Positions 1 to 9,743 of a DNA stretch of 64,000 nt are shown here, piece after piece. The translations under genes were made by a program, and so were the position numbers. The notes beneath the pieces are model-generated. The model saw only the letters and a list, made by a program, of their open reading frames with translations. It was not told the origin of the DNA and made no database searches. Where the stretch lies: the NCBI GenBank assembly GCA_947501845.1, contig CANMXP010000005.1, positions 62,001 through 126,000 on the forward strand, in the 5' to 3' direction. The DNA comes from an uncultured Flavobacteriaceae bacterium (GTDB lineage Bacteria > Bacteroidota > Bacteroidia > Flavobacteriales > Flavobacteriaceae). Numbering within the stretch: position 1 is the first letter of the stretch; every line of letters starts with the position of its first letter.

Positions 1-185
1 TAAGGTCCCCAATGACAGTAAATTCCAAATTTAGCATCTAAAAACCATTCTGGGGTTTTATGCTGTTTTAAGGATTTCCAATTTGACTCGTATTTTGAAG
101 AAATTTCAGAGGCAAGATTTTCTTTCTTCTCTTTGCAAGAGAGAACTGCGAAAATAATGATTATAAAAAACAGACGCGTTTTCAT
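1..185 (-). CDS. GH29 family alpha-L-fucosidase/alpha-L-galactosidase, N-terminal fragment
   Basis: The reverse strand from the ATG at 185 encodes a lipoprotein signal peptide (about 14 hydrophobic residues, then Leu-Ser-Cys) followed by [19 protein letters not shown]. This closely matches the conserved start of GH29 catalytic domains, which have the pattern TPEWF-DAKFGIF-HWG. About 61 residues are visible and the rest lies outside the window. GH29 enzymes cleave terminal alpha-L-fucose, and some members in porphyran loci act on alpha-L-galactose. The neighbouring sulfatase, GH2, GH16 and GH117 genes make the second activity worth considering, but the fragment cannot decide it. The gene is divergent from the sulfatase. 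Confidence 0.8.
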   Translation of the reverse strand, partial: MKTRLFFIIIIFAVLSCKEKKENLASEISSKYESNWKSLKQHKTPEWFLDAKFGIYCHWGP

Positions 186-446
186 CTTTTTTAATATTTA
201 AAATGTGTCTACTAAAGTATAATGTTTCTTATAATTTAAGTAGTACTCATGTCTTTTTATTTAGCATTTAGAGCTAATTATTAATAACCGAAAAAACGCA
301 CCTTACATTTTTGATTTTTTGGAAGCGGTTTTTAAAAATATACTGAGGCTTTTGTAGATAAAAACCAATTATTTGTATTAATTTAACCATATGTTGTACT
401 ACTTTCCCTTTAGAATTATGATTTTTATACCCTAAAATAGATTTAC

Positions 447-2141
447 ATGAAATTGCGCAGTATGGTTAATAACTGTTTTCTCTCAAGCGTTGTCGCGTTA
501 TTGTTATTGTCTTGCAAAAGTGGAGAAAAACAAAAAGTAGATTATCAAAAGCCAAATATTATTTATATCATGTCCGATGACCATACAGCACAGGCATTTG
601 GTATTTATGGTAGCAGGTTAGCAAATTTAAACCCTACGCCAACTTTAGATCGTATAGCAAGGGAAGGCATGATTTTTAATAATTGTTTTGTAACCAATTC
701 TATTTGTACACCCAGTAGAGCAACTATTATTAGTGGCCAATATAGCCAAGCTAATGGCGTTTTAGATTTAGAGGGAGAGGTAGAAACAGAAAACCAATAT
801 TTGCCAGAGGAAATAAAAAAATTAGGCTATCAAACGGCTTTAATAGGAAAATGGCACCTAACGCAGAAACCCAATTTTGATTATTACAATATATTTACAG
901 AGCATCACCAACAAGGATCTTATTTTGATCCAAATTTAACTGAAAGTGGTATGAATTATCAGCCTTTTTATGGTATGCTTGGGTATGAAGGAAAACAATA
1001 TAAAGGGCATAGTTCTGATGTTATTACAGATATTACTTTAGATTGGTTGAAAAACAAAAGAGACAAAAGCAAGCCGTTCTTTTTAATGCATCAATTTAAG
1101 GCGCCTCATGATGATTTTGAGTATGCGCCACGATATAGAGATTATCTTGAAGATACAGAAATTCCAGAACCAGCAAGTTTATATGATAATGCTAATAATG
1201 GCTCTATTGCTACCCGTGGAAAAAATGATTCTTTAATTAATGTTATAGGATCTTCTGTTTCCAAAAGAAATACCATACGCCATATGGGGATGCGTATTTG
1301 GAGTTCAGAATATACAGCTAGAAATAATCCTGGATTTGACTCGACCCAAGTATATGGTTTAGATGATAAAACGTACACACACAAAACTTATCAAGAATAT
1401 TTAAAGCGCTATTTACGCTGTGTAAAAGGGGTAGATGATAATGTATCACGTCTTATTGATTATCTAAAAAAAGAAGGACTATATGATAATACAATTATTG
1501 TATATACGGGAGACCAAGGCTTTATGTTGGGCGAACACGATTATATAGATAAACGTTGGATGTATGATGAGTCTATGCGCATGCCATTTTTTGTACGTTA
1601 TCCAAAAACAATTAAAGCAGGAACAAGAACCGATGCCATAATTAATAACGCAGATTTTGCGCCTACTTTAATCACAATGGCAGGAGGCACAGTTCCAGAA
1701 AAAATGCAAGGACATAGTTTTAAGGGCATTCTTGAAACAGGTGAAGAACCCGAAGGATGGCAGCAATCTACATATTATCGATATTGGATGCACATGGCAC
1801 ATGCCCATGCAAATCCAGCACATTTTGGCATTCGCACTAAAGACTACAAGCTTATTTTTTACTACGGGAAATATTGGGTAGATACAGACAATCCAGAAGC
1901 TGCTTGGAACAAGGATAGTTGGGGTAATAGATTTACAATGCACACACCAGTAGCTTGGGAGTTTTACGATTTATCAAAAGACCCAAAGGAAATGAATAAT
2001 GCATATAACGATCCAGCTTATAAAGAAGTTATTACAATTTTAAAAGAACAGCTTAAGGCAAAACGAAAAGAGCTTAATGAAGAAGATGGCGATAAATATC
2101 CGCACATTCAAAAAGTTATTGATGCACATTGGGCCAACTAA
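447..2141 (+). CDS. S1 family formylglycine sulfatase, lipoprotein
   Basis: A 564-residue sulfatase of the alkaline-phosphatase fold. Residues 1-23 form a lipoprotein signal ending in LLLLSC. Metal-binding aspartates are in IMSDDH (D44, D45). The formylglycine motif is C87-T-P-S-R91, so Cys87 should be oxidised by a sulfatase-maturing enzyme encoded elsewhere. GKWH at 134-137 and TGDQGFMLGEH near 355 are further active-site segments. The enzyme should remove sulfate esters from carbohydrate on the cell surface or in the periplasm. In this galactan locus the likely substrate is L-galactose-6-sulfate or a related sulfated galactose, but the exact subfamily cannot be read by eye. It lies divergent from the GH29 gene, and 356 bases separate it from the next gene. 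Confidence 0.93.
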   Translation: MKLRSMVNNCFLSSVVALLLLSCKSGEKQKVDYQKPNIIYIMSDDHTAQAFGIYGSRLANLNPTPTLDRIAREGMIFNNCFVTNSICTPSRATIISGQYSQANGVLDLEGEVETENQYLPEEIKKLGYQTALIGKWHLTQKPNFDYYNIFTEHHQQGSYFDPNLTESGMNYQPFYGMLGYEGKQYKGHSSDVITDITLDWLKNKRDKSKPFFLMHQFKAPHDDFEYAPRYRDYLEDTEIPEPASLYDNANNGSIATRGKNDSLINVIGSSVSKRNTIRHMGMRIWSSEYTARNNPGFDSTQVYGLDDKTYTHKTYQEYLKRYLRCVKGVDDNVSRLIDYLKKEGLYDNTIIVYTGDQGFMLGEHDYIDKRWMYDESMRMPFFVRYPKTIKAGTRTDAIINNADFAPTLITMAGGTVPEKMQGHSFKGILETGEEPEGWQQSTYYRYWMHMAHAHANPAHFGIRTKDYKLIFYYGKYWVDTDNPEAAWNKDSWGNRFTMHTPVAWEFYDLSKDPKEMNNAYNDPAYKEVITILKEQLKAKRKELNEEDGDKYPHIQKVIDAHWAN

Positions 2142-2322
2142 GTTTTGTAATCAAAGAAGTTTTCTAATTAACTATAAGATGATTTTTTTTAAACTAATAA
2201 CCTCTTTATTTCATTGCCGTTCTGATGCAGGTATCTACTCAATAGTATTCAGAGATCTTTTGATGAAATGTTTTACTAGAATATCCTATAGAAATACCAG
2301 ATATTACTAGAATTGGAGGTGA

Positions 2323-2340
2323 TGTCTAGTTTTTGTCTAG
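2323..2340. promoter_or_regulatory. Tandem TGTCTAG repeat, candidate operator of the hybrid two-component regulator
   Basis: TGTCTAG begins at 2323 and again at 2334, an 11-base period or one helical turn. A -7-like box follows at 2373. The same heptamer pair, at a 10-base period, lies upstream of the hybrid regulator gene at 17477. AraC-type domains of such regulators usually bind direct repeats upstream of the -33 region, which fits this position. That the regulator binds here is an inference. Confidence 0.5.
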
Positions 2341-2372
2341 CTTATTTTTTTATTACTTAGCAGTTATAAAAT

Positions 2373-2380
2373 TAAATTTG
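2373..2380 (+). promoter_or_regulatory. TAnnTTTG -7 box before the GH2-galM-permease-GH117 operon
   Basis: TAAATTTG matches the Bacteroidota sigma-ABfr -7 consensus TAnnTTTG. It lies 118 bases before the chosen GH2 start and 33 bases after the TGTCTAG tandem repeat. No TTTG is seen at the -33 position, as might be expected of an activator-dependent promoter. Apart from the operator and this box, the 356-base gap from 2142 to 2497 shows nothing recognisable. Confidence 0.4.
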
Positions 2381-2497
2381 TTTTGCACAGTAGGGTTCAT
2401 TGTTTTTTTATAACATTAAATCCATGTTGCAGCATTTAAAAAACTAAAATAATACAAACCGATTAATAAAAACATGCCCATAACTTTTAATTACAAA

Positions 2498-5035
2498 ATG
2501 AGAAAATTCCAACTTTTAATTTTATTAGGTCTTATTTTTTACAGTTGTAAAAATGACACTCCAGTAGCTGCTCAAAAAACAGATTTTAATTTAGATTGGG
2601 AGTTCTACTTATCTCAAGATGATGAAAAAATAAACGAGATACCTCAAAACAAATATAAAAGCGTAAACCTTCCACATGATTGGGTAGTAGAGGAAGAATT
2701 TGACTCAACTTTGGTTAATGATGCTTATGCCACTGGATATTTGGCAAGTAAAGGTTATGGATATTACAAAAAGGCATTTAATAAAAAATATAATGAAGAA
2801 GAAGTGACTTATATCCTTTTCGATGGTGTTTACAATAACTCTGAAGTATATGTAAATGGCGAGAAATTAGGCTTTCATCCTTATGGTTATTCTCCCTTTT
2901 ATTTTGAAATATCAGATTATTTAAACAAAGAAGGCGAAAGTAATAGTATAGTTGTAAAAATAGACCATACACGTTATGCAGATAGCAGATGGTATACAGG
3001 TGCAGGTATTTACAGAAAAGTAGATTTAATTACAAATAACAAATTGCATATTCCTGTTTGGGGAACTTTTGTAACCACTCCTAAAGTTTCAAAAGAACAA
3101 GCAACAGTTCGGTTAAATATAAAAGTGAAAAATGATTTTTCTTCTCAGGAAGACATTAGTGTTGAAACAAAAATTTTAGATGTCAATAACAATACAGTTG
3201 CGAGCTCAACAAATGAATTAACAGTTGAAGGAAATGCTTCTAACGTGATACAGCAAGATATAGAAGTAGAAAATCCAAACCTATGGAATACTATAACTCC
3301 CAATTTGTATAAAGCTGTTACTTCTATTATAAAAGGTAACAAGGCTGTTAATACTTATGAAACCACTTTTGGTATTAGAAGTATAAAATTTGATGCTAAT
3401 ACAGGTTTTTATTTAAATGGAGAGAATATGAAAATTAAGGGCGTTTGCTTGCATCATGATGGCGGATTGGTTGGAACAGCCGTACCAAAAGGTGTTTGGA
3501 AACGACGTTTGCAAATATTAAAAGATGGAGGTACTAATGCTATTAGAATATCTCATAACCCTGCATCTTCAGAGCTTTTAGAATTATGCGACGAAATGGG
3601 GATTTTGGTGCAAGACGAATTTTTTGATGAATGGGACAACCCAAAAGACAAGCGTTTTAACAAAGGCGAATCAAAAAGCACCGATTATATTACTAGAGGT
3701 TATGGCGAACATTTTCAGGAGTGGGCTCAAAAAGACTTAACGAATACTATGTTGAGCCATAGAAATCACCCATCTATTTTTCAGTGGAGTATAGGTAATG
3801 AAATAGAGTGGACGTACCCTAGAAATGCTGATGCAACAGGATTTTTTGATAATATGGAGTGGAGTGGTAATTATTTTTGGTCAGAACCCCCACATTCTGT
3901 TGAAAAAATAAAAAGTGAATTAGAAACTTTGCCAAGAGGAAAATATGATATAGGGAAGACAGCGCAAAAGTTATCTAAATGGACAAAAGCAATTGATACC
4001 ACAAGACCAGTAACAGCAAATTTAATTCTACCATCATCTAGTCATTTGTCAGGCTATACAGACGCTTTGGATGTAGTTGGTTATAGTTACAGGCGTGTCT
4101 TATATGATTATGGTCATAAAAACTATCCAGATAAGCCTATTATGGGTACCGAAAATTTAGGACAATATCACGAATGGAAAGCCATTATGGAACGTCCTCA
4201 CATATCTGGAACGTTTCTTTGGACAGGGATAGATTATATGGGGGAAATTAGATCTAATTGGCCAGTTCGTGTGCAACCATCAGGACTGTTGAATACTGCA
4301 GGATTTACAAAAGGGTCTTATCACATGATGAAAACGCTTTGGAATGAAGAGCCACACATATATATAGCCACACAGAACATAGAAAAATCACTTAATAAAA
4401 TTGATAAAAAAGGCAATATAGTTGCAAAAGATCCTGAAAGATGGAAATATGCTTTATGGGAATGGCAAGATGTGAACGAGCATTGGAATTACAATGATGA
4501 TGAGATGATTTCTATTGAAATTTACTCTAATTGCCAAGAAATAGAATTGTTCTTAGATGACAAATCTCTTGGAAGAAAAAAGCTAGCCGACTTTGAAGAT
4601 CATATCTATAAATGGGGCGTTCCTTTTGCAGAAGGAAAGTTAATTGCTAAAGGAATAAAAGACGGTGTAGAAATTACAGAAGAAATCGTTACAGCCAGAA
4701 AATCTACAAAAATTGAGCTTTCTTCTCAAGAAACCTCTATAAAGGCTGATAATTACGATGTGTCACATATTATTATCCAGCTTACAGACGATCATGGAAA
4801 CCCTGTAAAAACAGACGATAAACTAATCTCATTTAATATAGAAGGCGAAGCCAAATTGCTAGGGGTAGATAATGGATGGAAAAAGAGTGTACAAAAATTT
4901 CAGTCCAATCAAGGAAAAACCCATAATGGAAGAATTTTATTAATTATTCAAGCCAAAGATGTACAAAATCAAGTTACAGTTACGGCATCTGCAGAAGGAA
5001 TAGAATCGCAAAGTATCACAATCAACATAAATTAA
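2498..5035 (+). CDS. GH2 beta-galactosidase, lipoprotein
   Basis: A GH2 enzyme of 845 residues from the ATG at 2498. An ATG at 2474 would add eight residues before the lipoprotein signal [17 protein letters not shown], so the later start is preferred. Order: jelly-roll sugar-binding domain, immunoglobulin-like domain, TIM barrel, and DUF4982-like and Ig-like C-terminal domains. Counted from 2474, the catalytic acid/base is E443 in SIGNEIEW and the nucleophile E560 in GTENLG, so both residues are present. It should release beta-linked galactose from oligosaccharides exposed by the sulfatase and GH117. It is the first gene of a tight four-gene operon, with 9 bases to the epimerase gene. Confidence 0.93.
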   Translation: MRKFQLLILLGLIFYSCKNDTPVAAQKTDFNLDWEFYLSQDDEKINEIPQNKYKSVNLPHDWVVEEEFDSTLVNDAYATGYLASKGYGYYKKAFNKKYNEEEVTYILFDGVYNNSEVYVNGEKLGFHPYGYSPFYFEISDYLNKEGESNSIVVKIDHTRYADSRWYTGAGIYRKVDLITNNKLHIPVWGTFVTTPKVSKEQATVRLNIKVKNDFSSQEDISVETKILDVNNNTVASSTNELTVEGNASNVIQQDIEVENPNLWNTITPNLYKAVTSIIKGNKAVNTYETTFGIRSIKFDANTGFYLNGENMKIKGVCLHHDGGLVGTAVPKGVWKRRLQILKDGGTNAIRISHNPASSELLELCDEMGILVQDEFFDEWDNPKDKRFNKGESKSTDYITRGYGEHFQEWAQKDLTNTMLSHRNHPSIFQWSIGNEIEWTYPRNADATGFFDNMEWSGNYFWSEPPHSVEKIKSELETLPRGKYDIGKTAQKLSKWTKAIDTTRPVTANLILPSSSHLSGYTDALDVVGYSYRRVLYDYGHKNYPDKPIMGTENLGQYHEWKAIMERPHISGTFLWTGIDYMGEIRSNWPVRVQPSGLLNTAGFTKGSYHMMKTLWNEEPHIYIATQNIEKSLNKIDKKGNIVAKDPERWKYALWEWQDVNEHWNYNDDEMISIEIYSNCQEIELFLDDKSLGRKKLADFEDHIYKWGVPFAEGKLIAKGIKDGVEITEEIVTARKSTKIELSSQETSIKADNYDVSHIIIQLTDDHGNPVKTDDKLISFNIEGEAKLLGVDNGWKKSVQKFQSNQGKTHNGRILLIIQAKDVQNQVTVTASAEGIESQSITININ

Positions 5036-5044
5036 AATATAAAA

Positions 5045-6091
5045 ATGAGTATACATATTTCAGATTTTGGAACATTAGAGGGAGAAGCTATAAAAGAATA
5101 CGCTTTAAAAAACACTCATGGAGTTGAAGTTAAAATCACCAATTATGGTGCAACGGTTACGACCATTAAAGTTCCAGATAATAAAGGAAATATTGAAAAT
5201 ATAGCTTGTGGTTTTGATACTTTAGATGGCTATTTTGGGAAAGATTATGTTGAAAACGCACCATATTTTGGTGGTACAGTAGGCCGTTATTGTTCTCAAA
5301 TTAAGGATGCTAAGTTTGCATTAAATGGAACAGAATATCAACTGGCAGATAACTGTGGGCCTAATAATTTGCACGGTGGGGCAGCTGGCTTCGATAAGAA
5401 AATTTGGAGTGCAGAAACAGCCGAAAACCCAAACGGGACTTCAGTAAAATTCAATCTGAAAAGTAAAGATTTAGAAGAAGGTTTTCCTGGAAACGTAGAT
5501 GTTTCGGTAACCTTTACATTAACGGATGATAATGAATTAAATATTGACTATGAGGCGATTCCCGATGCGGATACCCCATTATCATTAACGAACCATACAT
5601 ATTTTAATTTGAACGCTTTTAATTCTAATGTAGAATGTCATCAAGCTCAGGTTAATACAAATAAAAGATTGGCCCTTGATGATACAGGAGCAGCAACAGG
5701 TGAAATTATAAACGTTGAAGGAGCAGCAGATGATATGCAACAATCTAAAAAAATAGGTGATGCACATGAGGGAATGGGAGATGGTTTTGAAAATTTCTAT
5801 GTACTGGACAACGAGAATTTCGATTTCGTTGAAGCGGCCAAAATAACATGTCCAGATTCAGGAAGATCATTAACGGTTTCGACTTCAGAGCCTGTCATGT
5901 TATTATATACTGGAAAATATACTTCTGATGCTTTAAAGCGAGAAAATGGTCAACAATATGGGAAGTACAGAGGATTTTGTTGTGAAACTCATCGCTATCC
6001 AAACGGACCAAATATTAAAAATTCACCAAAATCTATAACCAAAGCAGGCGAAACATTTAAAAGCAGAACCCAGTTTAAATTTAACTGGTAA
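5045..6091 (+). CDS. galM: Aldose 1-epimerase (mutarotase)
   Basis: A 348-residue galactose mutarotase-fold enzyme that interconverts the alpha and beta anomers of free hexoses, mainly galactose. The expected catalytic residues are visible: H110 in NNLHGG, H184 in LTNHTYFNL and E314 in CCETHRYPNGPN. There is no signal peptide, so it acts in the cytoplasm. It lies between the GH2 and the sugar permease genes, with gaps of 9 and 28 bases. It probably prepares beta-galactose released by the GH2 for the Leloir pathway, whose galactokinase is not in this window. Confidence 0.95.
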   Translation: MSIHISDFGTLEGEAIKEYALKNTHGVEVKITNYGATVTTIKVPDNKGNIENIACGFDTLDGYFGKDYVENAPYFGGTVGRYCSQIKDAKFALNGTEYQLADNCGPNNLHGGAAGFDKKIWSAETAENPNGTSVKFNLKSKDLEEGFPGNVDVSVTFTLTDDNELNIDYEAIPDADTPLSLTNHTYFNLNAFNSNVECHQAQVNTNKRLALDDTGAATGEIINVEGAADDMQQSKKIGDAHEGMGDGFENFYVLDNENFDFVEAAKITCPDSGRSLTVSTSEPVMLLYTGKYTSDALKRENGQQYGKYRGFCCETHRYPNGPNIKNSPKSITKAGETFKSRTQFKFNW

Positions 6092-6119
6092 CATTTTAAC
6101 TAACTAAATAAATTAAATT

Positions 6120-7130
6120 ATGATTGAAGGTATTGTTTTAGCCATAGGGGCAGGCTTAATGCTTGGACTTTATGCGTTACCAGAAAAATTTACAAAAGAT
6201 TTTAAATTCGAAAACACATGGGGATTGTTTTTTATCCTAACTATGTTTTTGGTGCCTATCGTGGCGTCTATAACACTCATAAATGATTTTAGTAATGTAT
6301 TTGCAAAAGTTCCAACAGATATATTATTAAAAATGGCTGCGGCAAGTGTATTATGGGGAGTAGGTGTTATGATGTGGGGTAAAGCTATTAACCATATTGG
6401 TTTATCTTTAGGTTTTTCCTTATTTATAGGTACTGTTATTCTGGTAGGTTCTATTATTCCTTTTTTCGTTGAAGGTATTCCAGAGGGTAACACATTTATT
6501 ACAATTCTTTTAGGGATTCTGGTAGTATTGTTTGGTGTTATTTTTAATGCTAAAGCAGGGCTTACAAGAGAAAAAGATGAAGCTAAGACCGATTCGGGAG
6601 AGAAAAAAGGTTCTATGGTTACTGGTATTTTAATTGCTGTAGTTGGTGGTTTATTAGCGACTGGGTTTAGTTATGCAAATGCAGTAGGAAGACCTTCAAT
6701 TCATGAAGCTTGTCAAGCTGCAGGAAATGCAGACTGGGTCACTGCAGTAGGTGTTATGTTCCCAATTTTTATTAGTGGAGGTATTGTTATGGCAATTTAT
6801 TTTGCTTACGAGCTGTCAAATAAAAAAGCCTGGAGCCAATTTAAAACACCTCATTTCGGAAAAAACTTTATGCTAATCTTGGTTATGGCTATTTTTCATT
6901 ATGCCGCTTCTGCTTTATTTGCATTTGCTGCATTTAAACTAGGAGAAGTTGGAAATACTGTTGGCTATGCCATATTCAATACAGCATGTGTTGCAACTGC
7001 AATTGTTAGTGGTATTATCACTAAAGAATGGATAAATGCTTCATCAAAAGCAAAAAACTTTTTGTATTTAAGTTTAGCTTGTATGATTGGAGGAATCGTA
7101 GTAATAGCTTATGCTAATAGCTTGGCTTAA
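6120..7130 (+). CDS. RhaT-like sugar:proton symporter (DMT superfamily)
   Basis: A 336-residue inner-membrane protein with about ten hydrophobic helices, resembling the L-rhamnose-proton symporter RhaT. The N-terminal AIGAGLMLGLYALPEKFTK has the family's feature of a small-residue helix followed by an aromatic/proline turn. A hydrophilic lysine/glutamate-rich loop sits near residues 150-162. It is third in the GH2-galM-permease-GH117 operon. It therefore probably imports a monosaccharide released from the galactan, such as galactose, L-galactose or anhydro-galactose, rather than rhamnose. Substrate assignment is inferred from context only. Confidence 0.75.
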   Translation: MIEGIVLAIGAGLMLGLYALPEKFTKDFKFENTWGLFFILTMFLVPIVASITLINDFSNVFAKVPTDILLKMAAASVLWGVGVMMWGKAINHIGLSLGFSLFIGTVILVGSIIPFFVEGIPEGNTFITILLGILVVLFGVIFNAKAGLTREKDEAKTDSGEKKGSMVTGILIAVVGGLLATGFSYANAVGRPSIHEACQAAGNADWVTAVGVMFPIFISGGIVMAIYFAYELSNKKAWSQFKTPHFGKNFMLILVMAIFHYAASALFAFAAFKLGEVGNTVGYAIFNTACVATAIVSGIITKEWINASSKAKNFLYLSLACMIGGIVVIAYANSLA

Positions 7131-7161
7131 TTAATATTTAAAATTAGAAATAATCAAAATT

Positions 7162-8385
7162 ATGAAAAGAGTACCGCAATTATTATTCGTATGTGTATAT
7201 TTTATATTATTTGCATGTAACGATAAAAAACAAGAAAAAGTAGAAAAAGAAGTAGCTACGACTACTGATGCTGTAGAGGTAACAGATGAACGACAAGATT
7301 TTCTTGGCATCACGAATAAAGATAAACTAAGTGCAGCAAGTAAGCGTGCATTACTATGGCCTGAAGATTTAGGTAATGATTGGTTTTTTAGTTATAACGT
7401 GGAAGATTTAAAAGGGGATTTAGCATATGAGGAAGGTGTCGTACGAAGAGATCCAAGTGCCATTATAAAAGAGAATGGTAAGTATTATGTATGGTACACT
7501 AAATCTGTAGGACCAACGGATGGTTTTGCTGGTGATATTGAAAAGGACAAGGTTTTTCCTTGGGATCGCTGCGATATTTGGTACGCAACTTCTGAAGATG
7601 GGGTGACATGGAAAGAAGAGGGGCCAGCAGTATTAAGAGGTGAAAAAGGTGCGTATGATGACCGTTCTGTATTTACTGTAGAAATTATGAAGCATGAAGA
7701 TATGTATTACTTATCTTATCAAACAGTAAAATCTCCTTATAATGTTCGTGTTAAAAATCAAGTAGGCTTGGCTTGGGCTAGTTCGCCAGATGGTCCTTGG
7801 GAAAAAAGTAAAGAACCTATTTTAAGTCCTGCCGATAATGGTGTTTGGAAAGGTGAGGCACAAAACCGTTTTGCTGTTGAGAAAAAAGGTGATTTCGATA
7901 GCCATAAAGTACACGACCCATGTATAGTACCATACAATGGGAAATTTTATTTGTACTATAAAGGTGAGCAAATGGGAGAAGCTATAACTTTTGGAGGTCG
8001 TCAAATAAGACATGGTGTTGCTATAGCCGATAACCCTAAAGGCCCTTACGTAAAATCGCCTTATAACCCTATTAGTAATAGTGGTCATGAAATTTGTGTA
8101 TGGAACTATAATGGTGGTATCGCTTCGTTGATTACTACAGATGGACCAGAAAAAAACACAGTACAATGGTCGCCAGATGGAATTAACTTTGAAATTAAAG
8201 CGGTTATAAAAGGAGCACCACACGCCATAGGTTTAAACAGAACTGCCGATAATGAAAAAGGACCTGTTGAAATTTTAAAATGGGGATTAACTCATGAGTA
8301 TAGAAGTTATAATTATCAGTACATAAGACGTTTTACAACCACACAAATAAAGCGCCATACAGCTAAAGGAGAAAAGGCTGAATAA
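7162..8385 (+). CDS. GH117 alpha-1,3-(3,6-anhydro)-L-galactosidase, lipoprotein
   Basis: A 407-residue five-bladed beta-propeller. Residues 1-19 are a lipoprotein signal (FILFAC). The catalytic domain carries the family signatures [22 protein letters not shown] and NSGHE, giving the acidic residues D97, D252 and E310 with H309 next to the last. The N-terminal [11 protein letters not shown] resembles the helical domain-swap arm of GH117. Known members remove non-reducing 3,6-anhydro-L-galactose from neoagaro-oligosaccharides, which makes this gene the best marker that the locus targets agar- or porphyran-type galactan. It is last in the operon, 31 bases after the permease gene and followed by a long hairpin. 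Confidence 0.93.
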   Translation: MKRVPQLLFVCVYFILFACNDKKQEKVEKEVATTTDAVEVTDERQDFLGITNKDKLSAASKRALLWPEDLGNDWFFSYNVEDLKGDLAYEEGVVRRDPSAIIKENGKYYVWYTKSVGPTDGFAGDIEKDKVFPWDRCDIWYATSEDGVTWKEEGPAVLRGEKGAYDDRSVFTVEIMKHEDMYYLSYQTVKSPYNVRVKNQVGLAWASSPDGPWEKSKEPILSPADNGVWKGEAQNRFAVEKKGDFDSHKVHDPCIVPYNGKFYLYYKGEQMGEAITFGGRQIRHGVAIADNPKGPYVKSPYNPISNSGHEICVWNYNGGIASLITTDGPEKNTVQWSPDGINFEIKAVIKGAPHAIGLNRTADNEKGPVEILKWGLTHEYRSYNYQYIRRFTTTQIKRHTAKGEKAE

Positions 8386-8405
8386 AAATTAAAAATTAGG
8401 TTTAA

Positions 8406-8463
8406 TCATTTGTTTATATTTTAGGTATTAGAAGTAAAGAGCACCTAAAATATAAACAAATGA
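8406..8463. terminator. Perfect 21-bp inverted repeat after GH117
   Basis: The left arm 8406-8426 and right arm 8443-8463 are perfect reverse complements around a 16-base loop. The core arm reads CATTTGTTTATATTTTAGGT. The stem is AT-rich and has no T-run after it, so it could be an operon-end hairpin that stabilises the 3' end rather than a classical terminator. Confidence 0.5.
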
Positions 8464-8591
8464 AAACCATTCTTTAAGCTATAGCTCAATTAATCATTTT
8501 AATTTCAATAAGTTTTAAATTAAGTACGTGCTAAATTAATCTATAGTATCGTAAACTCAATAAAGTTGAAAAATGATAAAAATATAGCTAC

Positions 8592-9461
8592 ATGCTTAAA
8601 AACTATTTCTTTCTGTTTTTTGTGCTTGGATCGTTGTTATACTTAACTGCACAAGATTCAACCAAACCAGCAAATTATTATACCGATTCTATTAGTTTTA
8701 AAAAAGTACCAGTTAGAATCAATAACACCTTGCCTTTATCTCATCAAGAAGATCATTTTTGGGAGATTCAAAAAGACTTTTCAGATGAGTTTTATGGTTT
8801 GAAATTAGATACTACAAAATGGCATAATACCAATCCGACTTGGCTAGGAAGAAAACCATCGATGGCACATCCTAAAAACGTTTCGGTTAAAAACGGAAAG
8901 CTTATTCTGGAAATAAATAAACCAGACCAAATAGCTTATAAAGACGGATATACTCATAGTATAGGATGGATAGTGAGTAAAAAATCGATAACTTATGGCT
9001 ATTTTGAAATGCGTGCCAAATTAATGGATGCACCATGGGTAAGTTGTTTTTGGCTATACAATTGGTGGTATAAAGATAATTGGAGAACCGAAATTGATAT
9101 TTGTGAAAATAATCCAGGTGCTATACAAAACAGACACGATTTAACTTCCAATTTGCATGTATTCTCAGCCCCACCCAATAAAGGAAATGTAAAGGAATTG
9201 ATTTCTTTCGGAAAAAAATATTACATCCCATTTGAACTTCAAGAGTCGTATCACGTGTGGGGTCTAGAGTGGAATAAAGATGTTATTAGATGGTATTTTG
9301 ATGGTATTTTGTTTAGAGAATCTCCCAATAAATATTGGCATCAAGATTTATACCTTAATTTTAATAGTGAATCCAATAAATGGCTTCAGGCTTTTCCAGA
9401 TGATAACCGACTAAATCAAACTTATGATATTGATTATGTACGTGTTTGGAAGCGCAAATAA
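8592..9461 (+). CDS. GH16 endo-galactanase (agarase/porphyranase-like), secreted
   Basis: A 289-residue GH16 beta-jelly-roll enzyme with a type I signal peptide likely cleaved after LTAQ (residue 21). The catalytic motif is E167-I-D-I-C-E172, a variant of the family pattern ExDxxE with Cys where Val is common, so nucleophile and acid/base are both present. TWLGRKPS and SYHVWGLEWN are conserved substrate-cleft segments. Family members include beta-agarases, porphyranases and carrageenases. The GH117 and GH2 neighbours favour an agar or porphyran backbone. It probably makes the first endo-cut outside the cell or at its surface. It has its own 206-base upstream region. Confidence 0.9.
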   Translation: MLKNYFFLFFVLGSLLYLTAQDSTKPANYYTDSISFKKVPVRINNTLPLSHQEDHFWEIQKDFSDEFYGLKLDTTKWHNTNPTWLGRKPSMAHPKNVSVKNGKLILEINKPDQIAYKDGYTHSIGWIVSKKSITYGYFEMRAKLMDAPWVSCFWLYNWWYKDNWRTEIDICENNPGAIQNRHDLTSNLHVFSAPPNKGNVKELISFGKKYYIPFELQESYHVWGLEWNKDVIRWYFDGILFRESPNKYWHQDLYLNFNSESNKWLQAFPDDNRLNQTYDIDYVRVWKRK

Positions 9462-9743
9462 ATTAATACTTATCTAAGCTCTCTTAAATAGCCAAATCTG
9501 AGTTCCATAAAACAAGCTTACTTTAATTCAATAGTATTGTAACGCATTGAACGCAGCCCAAATGTTATTAAAACCTCTAAGTTTAAATAGGTTTACCTAG
9601 CTTTTTAATTGAAGCCTTTTGAATTGTTTTTCAAGTAAGAATCAAATATTTTGAACATCTGTTGCATTTTATAATACATGTGGCATTTCTTGCTTTAAGT
9701 AAATAAAATATCTTTACTTATTATCAATTTTCAATATAAACCC

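Noticed and set aside
2077-2310. A 77-codon ORF starting inside the sulfatase gene
   Set aside because: It begins in another frame of a well-supported gene, and its translation shows no domain or codon pattern of a real protein.
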